From NCBI GenBank assembly GCA_049699975.1, contig JBNAWB010000098.1:1-13225 (forward strand): 13,225 nt of DNA, read 5' to 3'. Below are positions 6,569 through 13,225 of this stretch, one piece after another (position 1 is the first letter of the stretch; each line of letters opens with the position of its first letter). The stretch comes from CAZAGD01 sp049699975 (GTDB lineage: Bacteria; Desulfobacterota; SM23-61). A model generated the notes under the pieces. That model did not search any database. It was not told where the DNA came from and worked only from the letters and a program-made list of their open reading frames with translations. A program made the translations under genes and the position numbers.

Positions 6569-8305
6569 ATGGAAAAAGAGATTTCCAGCCGCATTTTAAA
6601 AGGTATCGCAGCTTCTCCGGGGATTGTTATGGGTAAAGTATGTGTTTTGCAAGATATACTTTACTTGGTGGAGAAGCGGAGCATAGAGGAAAGCATCGCT
6701 GAATCAGAAGTCAGTAGGTTAATGCAGGCCGTGGGGCAAGTAAAGGATGAGCTCATTCAAGATCAATTTTGGGTATTGAAGGAAATCGGGAAAAAAGAAG
6801 CCGAAATCTTTTTGGCGCAAGTGGCGATCCTGGAAGATGCTTATTTCATCTCCAAGATTATTCACGAGATAAGAGAGGAAGGGATCAATGCCGAAGCGGC
6901 AGTTATGAAACAAGTCGAGGAGTTTGCTAAAGTTTTTGCCAAAATGGGAGAGTCCTATTTCAAATCCAAAGCCCAAGATATTCGCGATATTGGCCGGAGA
7001 GTGGTCAAAAAATTAATGCCGCGGCAAAGCTTTCTCTGTGAGGCAACTGAACCGGCTATTATGGTAGCTTCTGAGCTTACCCCTTCGGATACGGTCCGTC
7101 TTGATCGCGAAAAAGTTTTGGCTTTTGCCACCGAAGTGGGGGGTAAAGAATCCCATGCGGCCATCCTGGCGCGATCTTTTGGGATTCCCGCCGTTGTAGG
7201 TTTGGAAGGATTATTAGGAAAGGTTAAAAAAGGAGATTTCCTTGTCGTAGATGGGGATATGGGGATGGTGGTTATTAATCCTCCGGAGGAGGTAATTCAA
7301 AATTATCAGGAACTCCAAAAGAGAAGAGAATTATATCGAGCTGGCTTACAGAAGCTGATTCCCCTTCCTGCGCAAACCTTGGATGGCCACCAGGTCCGTT
7401 TATGGGCAAATATCGGCAGTATTGTTGATTTGGAATACGCTATGCTTTTTGAAGCACACGGAATCGGACTGTTCCGGACAGAGCTTCCCTTTTTGGTCTG
7501 GCGGCGGTTCCTTTCTGAAGAGGAACAATTTACTCTTTATCAGAGGGTGGTAACTCGAGCTGCAGGGCGAGAGGTAACTATTCGCACTTTAGATTTCGGT
7601 GGGGATAAATTTTTTGAAGATGGACGAAGTTTGGCAGAGAAGAATCCTTTTTTAGGATACCGGTCCATTAGAGTCTTTTTAAGGGAGAAGGAGCTCTTTC
7701 GGCAGCAGTTGCGGGCTATCTTGCGCGCCAGTGCCTATGGGCGGATAAAAGTTCTTTTTCCCATGGTTTCTTGCCTGGAAGAGGTTAAACAAATTCGCGA
7801 ATTATGGGAGCTGACGCAAGGGGAGCTGCGTAATCACGGGATAGCTTTTGAAGAAAAAATACCTTTTGGCATCATGGTAGAAGTTCCTTCCGTGGCGATT
7901 TTAGCAGATGAGCTGATCAGAGAGGTTGATTTTTTGAGTATCGGGACGAATGATTTAGTTCAGTATACTTTAGCGGTAGATCGAGAGAACGATTTGGTAA
8001 ATAACCTTTATCAGCCTCTTCATCCCGCGGTATTGCGTTTGATTCGCCGTGTTATTTTAGCCGGTCAGAGAACGGAGAAACCTGTAACCTTATGCGGGGA
8101 GATGGCAGGAAACCCGCAATATATTCCGCTTTTGGTGGGCTTGGGACTGGACGATTTAAGTATGAATCCGGTGGCTCTTCTGGAGGCAAAAAAAACCGTG
8201 CGGTCCATGGAGTATAGGCTATGGGAGGCAATAGCTCAAAGGGCGCTCCAGCTTTCCTCAGCAGAAGAAATAAATAAACTTTTGACCCAATTTTTATCCC
8301 CTTAG
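6569..8305 (+). CDS. ptsI: Phosphotransferase system enzyme I
   Basis: Enzyme I takes phosphate from phosphoenolpyruvate onto a histidine and passes it to HPr. The full length of about 578 residues has the domain order N-terminal helical HPr-binding region, swivelling His domain, PEP-binding barrel. Visible residues are the phospho-histidine H196 in GGKESHAAILAR, FRTELPFL, the barrel signature LSIGTNDLVQYTLAVDR and active C509 in TLCGEMAGNP. The phospho-site motif has Glu where the family has Thr or Asn, two residues before the histidine. No N-terminal GAF domain is present, so this is not the PtsP type. No HPr or enzyme II genes are in the window. GTG 6563 would overlap the DGC stop; ATG 6569 leaves better room for the purine-rich GAGAAAGAG upstream, but either is possible. 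Confidence 0.93.
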   Translation: MEKEISSRILKGIAASPGIVMGKVCVLQDILYLVEKRSIEESIAESEVSRLMQAVGQVKDELIQDQFWVLKEIGKKEAEIFLAQVAILEDAYFISKIIHEIREEGINAEAAVMKQVEEFAKVFAKMGESYFKSKAQDIRDIGRRVVKKLMPRQSFLCEATEPAIMVASELTPSDTVRLDREKVLAFATEVGGKESHAAILARSFGIPAVVGLEGLLGKVKKGDFLVVDGDMGMVVINPPEEVIQNYQELQKRRELYRAGLQKLIPLPAQTLDGHQVRLWANIGSIVDLEYAMLFEAHGIGLFRTELPFLVWRRFLSEEEQFTLYQRVVTRAAGREVTIRTLDFGGDKFFEDGRSLAEKNPFLGYRSIRVFLREKELFRQQLRAILRASAYGRIKVLFPMVSCLEEVKQIRELWELTQGELRNHGIAFEEKIPFGIMVEVPSVAILADELIREVDFLSIGTNDLVQYTLAVDRENDLVNNLYQPLHPAVLRLIRRVILAGQRTEKPVTLCGEMAGNPQYIPLLVGLGLDDLSMNPVALLEAKKTVRSMEYRLWEAIAQRALQLSSAEEINKLLTQFLSP

Positions 8306-8343
8306 GTGGTTTTGCTTAAGCGAAGGAAGGAATAACAGCAGTC

Positions 8344-8709
8344 ATGGAAAAAATTCTTTGTGTAGATGATGATCCAAACCTTCTTCTTCTTTATCAAGAA
8401 GAACTCTCCGAAGAAGGATATGAACTTATTATCGCGCGGAATAGTCGGCAGGCTTTAGAAAAATTTGATGCCGAGTCTCCGCAATTGGTTATCTTGGATA
8501 TGCACATGCCTAATATGGATGGTCTGAAAACCCTTAAGGCTCTTTTAGATAGAAATAAAAATCTTCCCATAATTTTAAATACGGCCTATCCGGTTGATTT
8601 AAAAAATATTCTGAGTGGGGGAATTGTGGACTGGGTCATTAAATCCTCAGACTTGACCGAGTTAAAAACAAAAATAAGAGAGATTATAGCTTTAATTAAG
8701 AAAAAATAA
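8344..8709 (+). CDS. Single-domain response regulator (CheY-like receiver)
   Basis: This 121-residue receiver domain has no output domain. The acidic pocket D8-D9, phosphoacceptor D52 (VILDMHMPNMDG), switch T80 (ILNTAYP) and K100 (VIKSS) are all present, so it should be phosphorylatable. Such proteins act by protein contact or as phosphate shuttles. It lies 38 bases after enzyme I and 24 bases before a GAF/kinase-like protein, its likely partner. A purine-rich AAGGAAGG (8323-8330) is somewhat far (13 bases) from ATG 8344, but no better start is seen and the N-terminus MEKILCVDDD is canonical. Confidence 0.92.
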   Translation: MEKILCVDDDPNLLLLYQEELSEEGYELIIARNSRQALEKFDAESPQLVILDMHMPNMDGLKTLKALLDRNKNLPIILNTAYPVDLKNILSGGIVDWVIKSSDLTELKTKIREIIALIKKK

Positions 8710-8733
8710 ATAAGAAGTTTGGGTAGTTAAAAA

Positions 8734-9471
8734 ATGCATGATTTTAAGGAGAAAAGTGCTCACCTTGCTCGCTATGGTGAAGATCTTTTAGAAATCGCCC
8801 GCCTGGTAAGTTGGTGTACGGATAAAGATTATCTTTTCCAAACCTGCCTTGAGCATCTTAGTGGGAGACTGGGCAAAAGGGCAAGGTGCGTATTGTTAGA
8901 GGGAGATGAACTGAAAATGCATTGCTGGGTGGGCAAATATGATTGCCCAATGGACAGGACTCCAGTATGCCGGGAAAGCATTGTTTGGAAAGTTGTCGAA
9001 AATGGTAAGCCTGTAAACATAAAAGATGCGCGCGCACTGGAAGGATATAAGCATACGCTGCTTGAAGAAGTAAAAATTAAAGCCATTATTCCCTTATGGT
9101 ATATAGATCCGCTAACTCAGGAGGAGAAGAAAGTTGGCGCTCTAATCGTTGATTGCGGCAAGGAGGGCGGGCCTGTTTCCGATGAAGATTTTGAGTATTT
9201 AAAAGTAGTAGGAGAATTAATCGGAGCGGCTGCTGGAAAGGCTCAGTTAGTTAATCAGCTTATTGAATTTTACCGGAAAAGGGAGGCCATACTCAAAGAG
9301 ACTGCCCACAATTTTCGCAATAGAATTGCGGCCATAGGCGGCCTCGCCACCCGCCTGGCTCGCCAAAGTCAAGGTACTTCTTTCTTAAAAGAGGCCCGGG
9401 CTATTTTTGAAGAAGTTCAGTCCTTAGAAGCTCATTTAGAAAGGTTTGAAAAATATATGGGGGTCGGGTAA
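8734..9471 (+). CDS. GAF protein with kinase DHp domain, no ATPase domain
   Basis: Residues about 10-165 form a GAF-like sensor domain (VCRESIVWKVVENGKPVNIKD, quoted in part: ENGKPVNIKD, then KVGALIVDCGK). Residues about 175-240 form a two-helix hairpin like a HisKA dimerisation and phosphoacceptor domain, with H192 in ETAHNFRNRIAAIGG. The residue after the histidine is Asn rather than the usual Glu or Asp. The protein stops at residue 245, just where the HATPase domain should begin, and no remnant of that domain follows before the next gene. The GAF part has C64, C71 and C79, possibly for a ligand. It could be a phosphotransfer intermediate, an antagonist or a dimerising sensor for the adjacent receiver protein. 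Shine-Dalgarno support for ATG 8734 is weak. Confidence 0.75.
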   Translation: MHDFKEKSAHLARYGEDLLEIARLVSWCTDKDYLFQTCLEHLSGRLGKRARCVLLEGDELKMHCWVGKYDCPMDRTPVCRESIVWKVVENGKPVNIKDARALEGYKHTLLEEVKIKAIIPLWYIDPLTQEEKKVGALIVDCGKEGGPVSDEDFEYLKVVGELIGAAAGKAQLVNQLIEFYRKREAILKETAHNFRNRIAAIGGLATRLARQSQGTSFLKEARAIFEEVQSLEAHLERFEKYMGVG

Positions 9472-9540
9472 CGAATTATCCATATTAAATCTCGATCAGG
9501 ATTAAGGACGAGTGATCCAAGCATAGATGCCGGTTTAATA

Positions 9541-9547
9541 AAGGAGG
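9541..9547 (+). promoter_or_regulatory. Ribosome binding site that sets the start at 9554
   Basis: A full AAGGAGG lies here. The in-frame TTG at 9548 directly abuts it and cannot be used efficiently, while ATG 9554 is at an ideal six-base spacing. This fixes the radical-SAM start at 9554. Confidence 0.8.
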
Positions 9548-9553
9548 TTGCCC

Positions 9554-11053
9554 ATGGAAGAAATGGAAAAAGGGGTGCGAAAAAGTATCGGGCGCTGGTT
9601 GGAGAAGAGAGCTATAGATATGTTGCCTGCATTAGTGGAGAAAGTTTTGCGGAGCGATACGCTGCAAGGAGTATTATTGGATCAATTGGAGAAGAGGATA
9701 ATTAGAGAACTTCGGGCTTCGGCCGATCCGGGCAAACCTGAGGGCGTGCAAAAAGATCAAGAAGATATGGTTTTGGCTTTGATTCATTCTTTCCGTCGGG
9801 CGCTGGAAAGGCATCAGCTTTCTCGGAAGACTTTGCAGGGCCTTTTGCGGAACCTATTATTGCTGGCCATTTTGCGCAACCGGGAAGATTTACAAGAGGC
9901 GGAGCAGAGGTTTGCCGCCCAGCATGAAGGGCAGGAACCCCCTCGGTTTTTAGTAATCAGTCCTACCAGAGCCTGTAATTTGCGGTGTCAAGGGTGCTAT
10001 GCCAGTGCTTCTTCAGGGCCGGGCCAGCCTTTTTTGTCCTGGGAATTTTTTGATCGGATTATTTCCGAGGCGAAGAGTCTTTGGGGCATCAGATTTTTTA
10101 CGATTTCTGGGGGAGAACCTTTGCTTTATCGTGCGGCAGGAAAAGGAATTTTGGACATGGCGGCCAAACATGGGGATTGCTTTTTCTTGATGTTTACCAA
10201 TGGCACCCTGATTGATGCGGAAACGGCCGAGCGTTTGGCCGAAATGGGAAATCTAATTCCTGCCATATCGGTTGATGGTTTTGAGAAAAGGACGGATGAG
10301 CGGCGGGGCAGGGGAGTTTTTCAACGTATCTTGCAGGCCATGGGGGCTTTGCGCCAAGCTAAAGCGGGCTTTGGTATATCTTTGACGGCTACCCGGTGGA
10401 ATGCGGATGAGTTACTTAGCGAAGAATTTATTGATTTTTTCTTTGCGAGGCAGCAAGCGATTTTCGGCTGGATTTTTCAGTATATGCCCATTGGTTATAA
10501 TTATAATCCGCAGCTAATGGTTACGCCTGAGCAAAGATTGTGGATGTGGCGTCGCACCTGGCAGATCATTAGGGAAAAGAAGATCATGTTGGCAGATTTT
10601 TGGAATTGCGGCACGGTTAGTAATGGTTGCATAGCAGCAGGTCGAAGTGGGGGAGGGGGATATTTATATATTAATTGGCACGGCCAGGTTATGCCTTGCG
10701 TCTTTGTTCCTTATGCAGGGGGCAATTTGCTGGAGATTTATGCCCGGGGAGGCAATTTGGATGATATATGGGAGAGCCCCTATTTTCGGGCCATCCGTGA
10801 TTGGCAATGGGCTTATGCTTTAGGTAAGGATAGACCAGCGGAATGCGGCAATTGGCTGACTCCTTGCTCATTGCGGGATCATTATGAAAATGGACGAAAA
10901 TTAATCGAGACTTATCGGCCGAAGCCCGAAGATGAAGCTGCAGCCGCAATCCTGAAGGATGAGGCATATTTACAGGCCATGTTGGAGTATGATGACAAAC
11001 TTTACCAGCTTTTTGATCCTATATGGAAGCAGGAATATACAGCTCCTTCATAA
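9554..11053 (+). CDS. Radical SAM protein with helical N-terminal extension
   Basis: A 499-residue enzyme. The first 130 residues are charged and helical (for example RRALERHQLSRKTLQGLLRN) and are not part of the radical-SAM barrel. The barrel starts at FLVISPTRACNLRCQGCYA, with the cluster-binding cysteines C141, C145 and C148, followed by SGGEP (185-189) and TNGTL. The C-terminal part has five further cysteines (C352, C359, C382, C431, C438) around GYLYINWHGQVMPC, which probably bind an auxiliary cluster in a SPASM-like fold. Related enzymes modify peptides or cofactors, but I cannot name a substrate, and no small precursor peptide lies nearby. The gene follows the GAF protein by 82 bases and ends at a large hairpin. 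Confidence 0.85.
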   Translation: MEEMEKGVRKSIGRWLEKRAIDMLPALVEKVLRSDTLQGVLLDQLEKRIIRELRASADPGKPEGVQKDQEDMVLALIHSFRRALERHQLSRKTLQGLLRNLLLLAILRNREDLQEAEQRFAAQHEGQEPPRFLVISPTRACNLRCQGCYASASSGPGQPFLSWEFFDRIISEAKSLWGIRFFTISGGEPLLYRAAGKGILDMAAKHGDCFFLMFTNGTLIDAETAERLAEMGNLIPAISVDGFEKRTDERRGRGVFQRILQAMGALRQAKAGFGISLTATRWNADELLSEEFIDFFFARQQAIFGWIFQYMPIGYNYNPQLMVTPEQRLWMWRRTWQIIREKKIMLADFWNCGTVSNGCIAAGRSGGGGYLYINWHGQVMPCVFVPYAGGNLLEIYARGGNLDDIWESPYFRAIRDWQWAYALGKDRPAECGNWLTPCSLRDHYENGRKLIETYRPKPEDEAAAAILKDEAYLQAMLEYDDKLYQLFDPIWKQEYTAPS

Positions 11054-11054
11054 T

Positions 11055-11099
11055 TCCACCTACTTTCCCTTAATCTAAGGGGAGGTAAAGAGGGGTGGA
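11055..11099 (+). terminator. Large stem-loop after the first radical-SAM gene
   Basis: TCCACC (11055-11060) pairs with GGTGGA (11094-11099), and TACTTTCCCTTA (11061-11072) pairs with TAAGGGGAGGTA (11076-11087) using two G-U pairs. The loop is ATC and there is one six-base bulge, giving 18 pairs in all. No T-run follows, so it may be a factor-assisted terminator or a 3'-end stabiliser. It begins two bases after the stop codon. Confidence 0.55.
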
Positions 11100-11112
11100 G
11101 AGATTATAAAGG

Positions 11113-11137
11113 ACGCAGATGAACGCAGATTTGCAGA
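11113..11137 (+). repeat. ACGCAGAT short tandem repeat
   Basis: ACGCAGAT occurs at 11113-11120 and 11123-11130, with a degenerate third unit (GCAGAA) at 11133, giving a 10-base period. It resembles the CGCAGATGAACGCAGAT-like intergenic repeats found in many bacterial genomes. No function is evident. Confidence 0.5.
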
Positions 11138-11159
11138 ATTGAAAAAATTTTTTGGGCAT

Positions 11160-11187
11160 TTGCCTCCCGGTTAAAAATTATTATAAA
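11160..11187 (+). promoter_or_regulatory. Candidate sigma70-type promoter
   Basis: TTGCCT (11160-11165) and TATAAA (11182-11187) are separated by 16 bases in an AT-rich spacer, with transcription expected near 11195. Together with the upstream hairpin this suggests that the second radical-SAM gene has its own transcript. The match is moderate. Confidence 0.35.
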
Positions 11188-11274
11188 ATAATAAGCAGCT
11201 AAGCCCTTTTTAGCCGCCGAGGAAGCTACCCAAGAGCCTATATTCGCCCAGTTTGAGAAATAAACGAGGGGGTG

Positions 11275-12861
11275 ATGGAGATGAAAACCTCAAATGATTT
11301 TCTCGGGAAACAGGATGGGCGAGGCAGGGGAGATCCAGGGGTTGTCGGCAAGCCGCATGTCATTGAAAAAATTTTGGAGAATCCTTTAACTAAATTTTTC
11401 CTTAAAGAACTGACCAATCAACACTCTAACCATCAATGTGCCTTAGCCAGAATATTTCAAGCCTATATTAACGGGCGATTATCATTGAGTCAGCATATCA
11501 AATATTTTTTTCCTCTACTTTTTATCGACCTGCTCCGCTTATTAGCCAAGGCCGAGAAAGAATCTCTGATTAAAGAAATCTTGGGTTATCCGCCGCGGGC
11601 GCGGGCTTTAATCAACACGGCCCGGAGTATTGGCACTTATGGCTTAACCCGGCCCCAAATTTTTTGTGCCCCCCTGATGGTCGTCTGGAATTTTACGCAA
11701 GCTTGCAATTTGCGGTGTCGCCATTGTTATCAAGATGCTGGTCGAGCTTTGCCAGATGAGCTCACTTTGTCCGAACAATTGGACATAGTTGAGCAGTTGG
11801 TTGATTTGGATGTAGCTATTTTAGCCTTCTCTGGAGGAGAACCCCTGCTTTCATCTAATTTATTCCCAGTAGCTAAGCGAGCTCATGAAGGCGGGATGTA
11901 TGTAACTGTGGCCACTAACGGGACTTTGTTAACCAAAGATATAGTGCGCCAGCTTGTTGATCATGGCGTTGAATACGTAGAAATTAGTCTGGATAGTGTG
12001 CATCCGGAAAAACATAACGCTTTTCGAGGAATTAATTGTTGGGCAAAGGTAGTGGAAGGAATTCAGAATGCCGTAGCCCAAGAAGGTTTACGGGTAGGCA
12101 TTGCTACTACTATTACCCGCTCCAATATAGGAGAATTAGAAGATTTGATAGCTTTCGCCAAGGAATTGGGCGTGAATTGTTTTAATGCCTTTAACTTTAT
12201 TCCTACTGGTCGGGGTCGAAAGATAGTCGATCAAGATATTACGCCTGAGCAGAGGGAAGAAATGCTTCATATCCTCTGGCGACATCTGCAAGAAGAAAAA
12301 ATTGAAATTTGGAGCACAGCTCCGCAATTGGGTAGAGCCTGCTTGATGTATTCTTTGCCGCAGGGGGTTTATGCCACAGGCCATGCGGGACAAGGAGCAG
12401 GAGAAGGAGCGCGCACGATCGCCAAATATCTCGGTGGATGTGGAGCTGGGCGTTGTTATTGTGCTATCCAACCTAATGGTTTAGTCACTCCTTGCGTTTA
12501 TATTCCTTTAGTCATTGGAAGTTTACGCGCAGAAAGGTTTATAAATATTTGGCAGAATTCTCCGGTTTGCCAAATTCTTCGCGACCGCACTCTTTTTTCG
12601 CCTAACTGTGGAGTTTGCCCTTACCGAAGTTATTGCGGCGGGTGTCGGGCACGGGCTTATGGATATTTTCAAGACTTGCGGGAGGCTGATCCTGGATGTC
12701 TTTATAATCAAGAAAAATGGATGAAGCTGCAAGAGGGGGAGTATGAGAATTCTCTTGAATTAGGCCGGATGCAGTCCCGGGTAGGGGCTGCAATATACGG
12801 GTTTGCTCGTGCTTCCGAGATGCGAGCTGAAGGCAGTTTCTCTCTTGGAGCCAGATCATGA
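11275..12861 (+). CDS. Radical SAM/SPASM domain protein
   Basis: A 528-residue enzyme with a 135-residue, mostly helical N-terminal extension. The radical-SAM core begins at VVWNFTQACNLRCRHCYQDA with C144, C148 and C151, then SGGEP (186-190), ATNGTL and EISLD. A full SPASM-type cysteine set follows: C389, C394, C396, C407, then C445-x2-C448-x5-C454-x2-C457 and C475, enough for two auxiliary Fe-S clusters. The core resembles the PqqE, NirJ/AhbC-D and tungsten-cofactor-modifying group; I cannot choose among them. No peptide substrate gene is visible. GTG 11272, ATG 11275 and ATG 11281 are all possible after GAGGGG (11266-11271); I prefer an ATG. The last 50 residues run on past the SPASM region without a known motif. 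Confidence 0.87.
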   Translation: MEMKTSNDFLGKQDGRGRGDPGVVGKPHVIEKILENPLTKFFLKELTNQHSNHQCALARIFQAYINGRLSLSQHIKYFFPLLFIDLLRLLAKAEKESLIKEILGYPPRARALINTARSIGTYGLTRPQIFCAPLMVVWNFTQACNLRCRHCYQDAGRALPDELTLSEQLDIVEQLVDLDVAILAFSGGEPLLSSNLFPVAKRAHEGGMYVTVATNGTLLTKDIVRQLVDHGVEYVEISLDSVHPEKHNAFRGINCWAKVVEGIQNAVAQEGLRVGIATTITRSNIGELEDLIAFAKELGVNCFNAFNFIPTGRGRKIVDQDITPEQREEMLHILWRHLQEEKIEIWSTAPQLGRACLMYSLPQGVYATGHAGQGAGEGARTIAKYLGGCGAGRCYCAIQPNGLVTPCVYIPLVIGSLRAERFINIWQNSPVCQILRDRTLFSPNCGVCPYRSYCGGCRARAYGYFQDLREADPGCLYNQEKWMKLQEGEYENSLELGRMQSRVGAAIYGFARASEMRAEGSFSLGARS

Positions 12862-12881
12862 AGTTGATATTATAAATCTAC

Positions 12882-12935
12882 GCCTTATATGAATGAAGAT
12901 AAGGCTTAATTATTGTGGCCAAATTATTTGGTCAC
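12882..12935 (+). terminator. Tandem stem-loops, possible terminator
   Basis: GCCTTAT (12882-12888) pairs with ATAAGGC (12899-12905) around a 10-base loop. GTGGCCAAA (12915-12923) then pairs with TTTGGTCAC (12927-12935) around TTA, with one G-U pair. The first is followed by only a weak T-rich stretch and the second by none. Their position just after the last gene suggests transcript ending or 3' protection. Confidence 0.45.
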
Positions 12936-13056
12936 GTCATTCTGCCTAGCAATCTTACTTTTCTTTTTCTCCGCCAACAAGGCGCTAACGTATCTAAATG
13001 TTAATTAGGGATTTATAACCAAGATTCAACGAGCGCGCACCTGATGCAGCGGTATA

Positions 13057-13102
13057 CGCTCCCTCACGATGACATTATGATCCAGTCTTGTTGGGGAGAG
13101 GA
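13057..13102 (-). repeat. Palindromic intergenic repeat, copy 4 (inverted, partial)
   Basis: Read on the minus strand, 13087-13057 matches copy 1 (295-325) at 27 of 31 positions, including CATAATGTCATCG and GAGGGAGCG. The flank CCTCTCC before it also resembles copies 1 and 2. The right-hand arm of the palindrome is not recognisable, so the copy is truncated or diverged. Confidence 0.65.
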
Positions 13103-13225
13103 CTTGCCCTATGGAGTAAGTTTTCATACTCCAAAGCGTGGCAGAGGCGCCACCAAACTATTTAATCCCTCCATCCCCCTTGGCCCTGTGGAGAGTGAAA
13201 ATTGGAGGGCAAGGGTTCATCCCTT

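Larger units (their letters stand above)
12862..13225. other. 3' non-coding region
   Basis: I see no gene here on either strand. The stretch holds two stem-loops after the radical-SAM gene, a hairpin CGCC-AACAA-GGCG (12972-12984), repeat copy 4 in reverse orientation, an inverted repeat TGGAGTA/TACTCCA (13112-13118 and 13127-13133), and CCCTCCA/TGGAGGG (13167-13173 and 13203-13209) near the window end. Confidence 0.6.

Noticed and set aside
9472..9553. Frameshifted HATPase domain continuing the GAF protein
   Set aside because: The spacer is only 82 bases and no frame shows N-box or G-box remnants; the protein seems to end naturally.
11054..11274. RiPP precursor peptide between the radical-SAM genes
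   Set aside because: Only very short frames (for example ATG at 11119, seven codons) occur, without ribosome site or core-like sequence.
280..13102. CRISPR array
   Set aside because: The similar segments are four dispersed palindromic copies with irregular kilobase spacing, not regular direct repeats with spacers.
280..13102. Composite transposon bounded by the inverted repeat copies
   Set aside because: No transposase or integrase gene and no target-site duplication is seen; the copies look like a dispersed genome repeat.

Overview
This 13.2-kb window is a bacterial chromosome segment with every recognisable gene on the plus strand. The gene set is typical of an anaerobe or microaerophile: two radical-SAM Fe-S enzymes, a NifX/NifB-type cofactor-binding protein, a TauE/SafE exporter, thioredoxin-like and DGC-type cysteine proteins, and a sigma54 activator with a cysteine-bearing PAS domain. 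This would fit Desulfobacterota, Nitrospirota or related uncultured lineages. That placement is a family-level impression, since there is no rRNA or phylogenetic marker to prove it. TTG and GTG starts and short intergenic palindromic repeats recur.

Layout. 1-570 is non-coding: it holds an AT-rich inverted repeat, a palindromic repeat element (copy 1) and a candidate sigma70-type promoter with a perfect TATAAT. Next come a 48-aa small protein (571-717), a two-part thioredoxin-like CPNC protein (778-1275) and lgt (1286-2074), probably one operon. 2185-3552 encodes a PAS-AAA+-Fis sigma54 activator. Downstream, 3553-3923 is a regulatory intergenic region with TGAAA/TTTCA dyads (possible enhancer sites), a near-consensus -24/-12 sigma54 promoter (3674-3689) and repeat copy 2 in the probable leader. 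The genes that follow are a NifX-like small protein (3924), a TauE/SafE permease (4326), a patatin-like phospholipase (5221), a DGC zinc-binding protein (6171), PTS enzyme I (6569), a single-domain response regulator (8344), a GAF protein with a histidine-kinase dimerisation domain but no ATPase domain (8734), and a radical-SAM enzyme (9554). A large hairpin (11055-11099) and a new candidate promoter (11160-11187) separate a second radical-SAM/SPASM enzyme (11275-12861). 12862-13225 is non-coding, with hairpins and an inverted repeat copy.

How the parts may work together (inference). The sigma54 regulator probably senses a redox or metabolic signal through its PAS domain and activates the promoter just downstream, switching on the NifX-like/TauE block and possibly the whole run to 11053. 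Patatin, DGC and enzyme I are translationally coupled by start/stop overlaps or near-overlaps. Enzyme I, the receiver protein and the kinase-like protein without a catalytic domain look like parts of a phosphotransfer or signalling module whose partners (HPr, a full kinase) are not in the window. No RiPP precursor, CRISPR array, transposase, tRNA or rRNA was found. The grouping is unusual and I do not recognise it as a named system.
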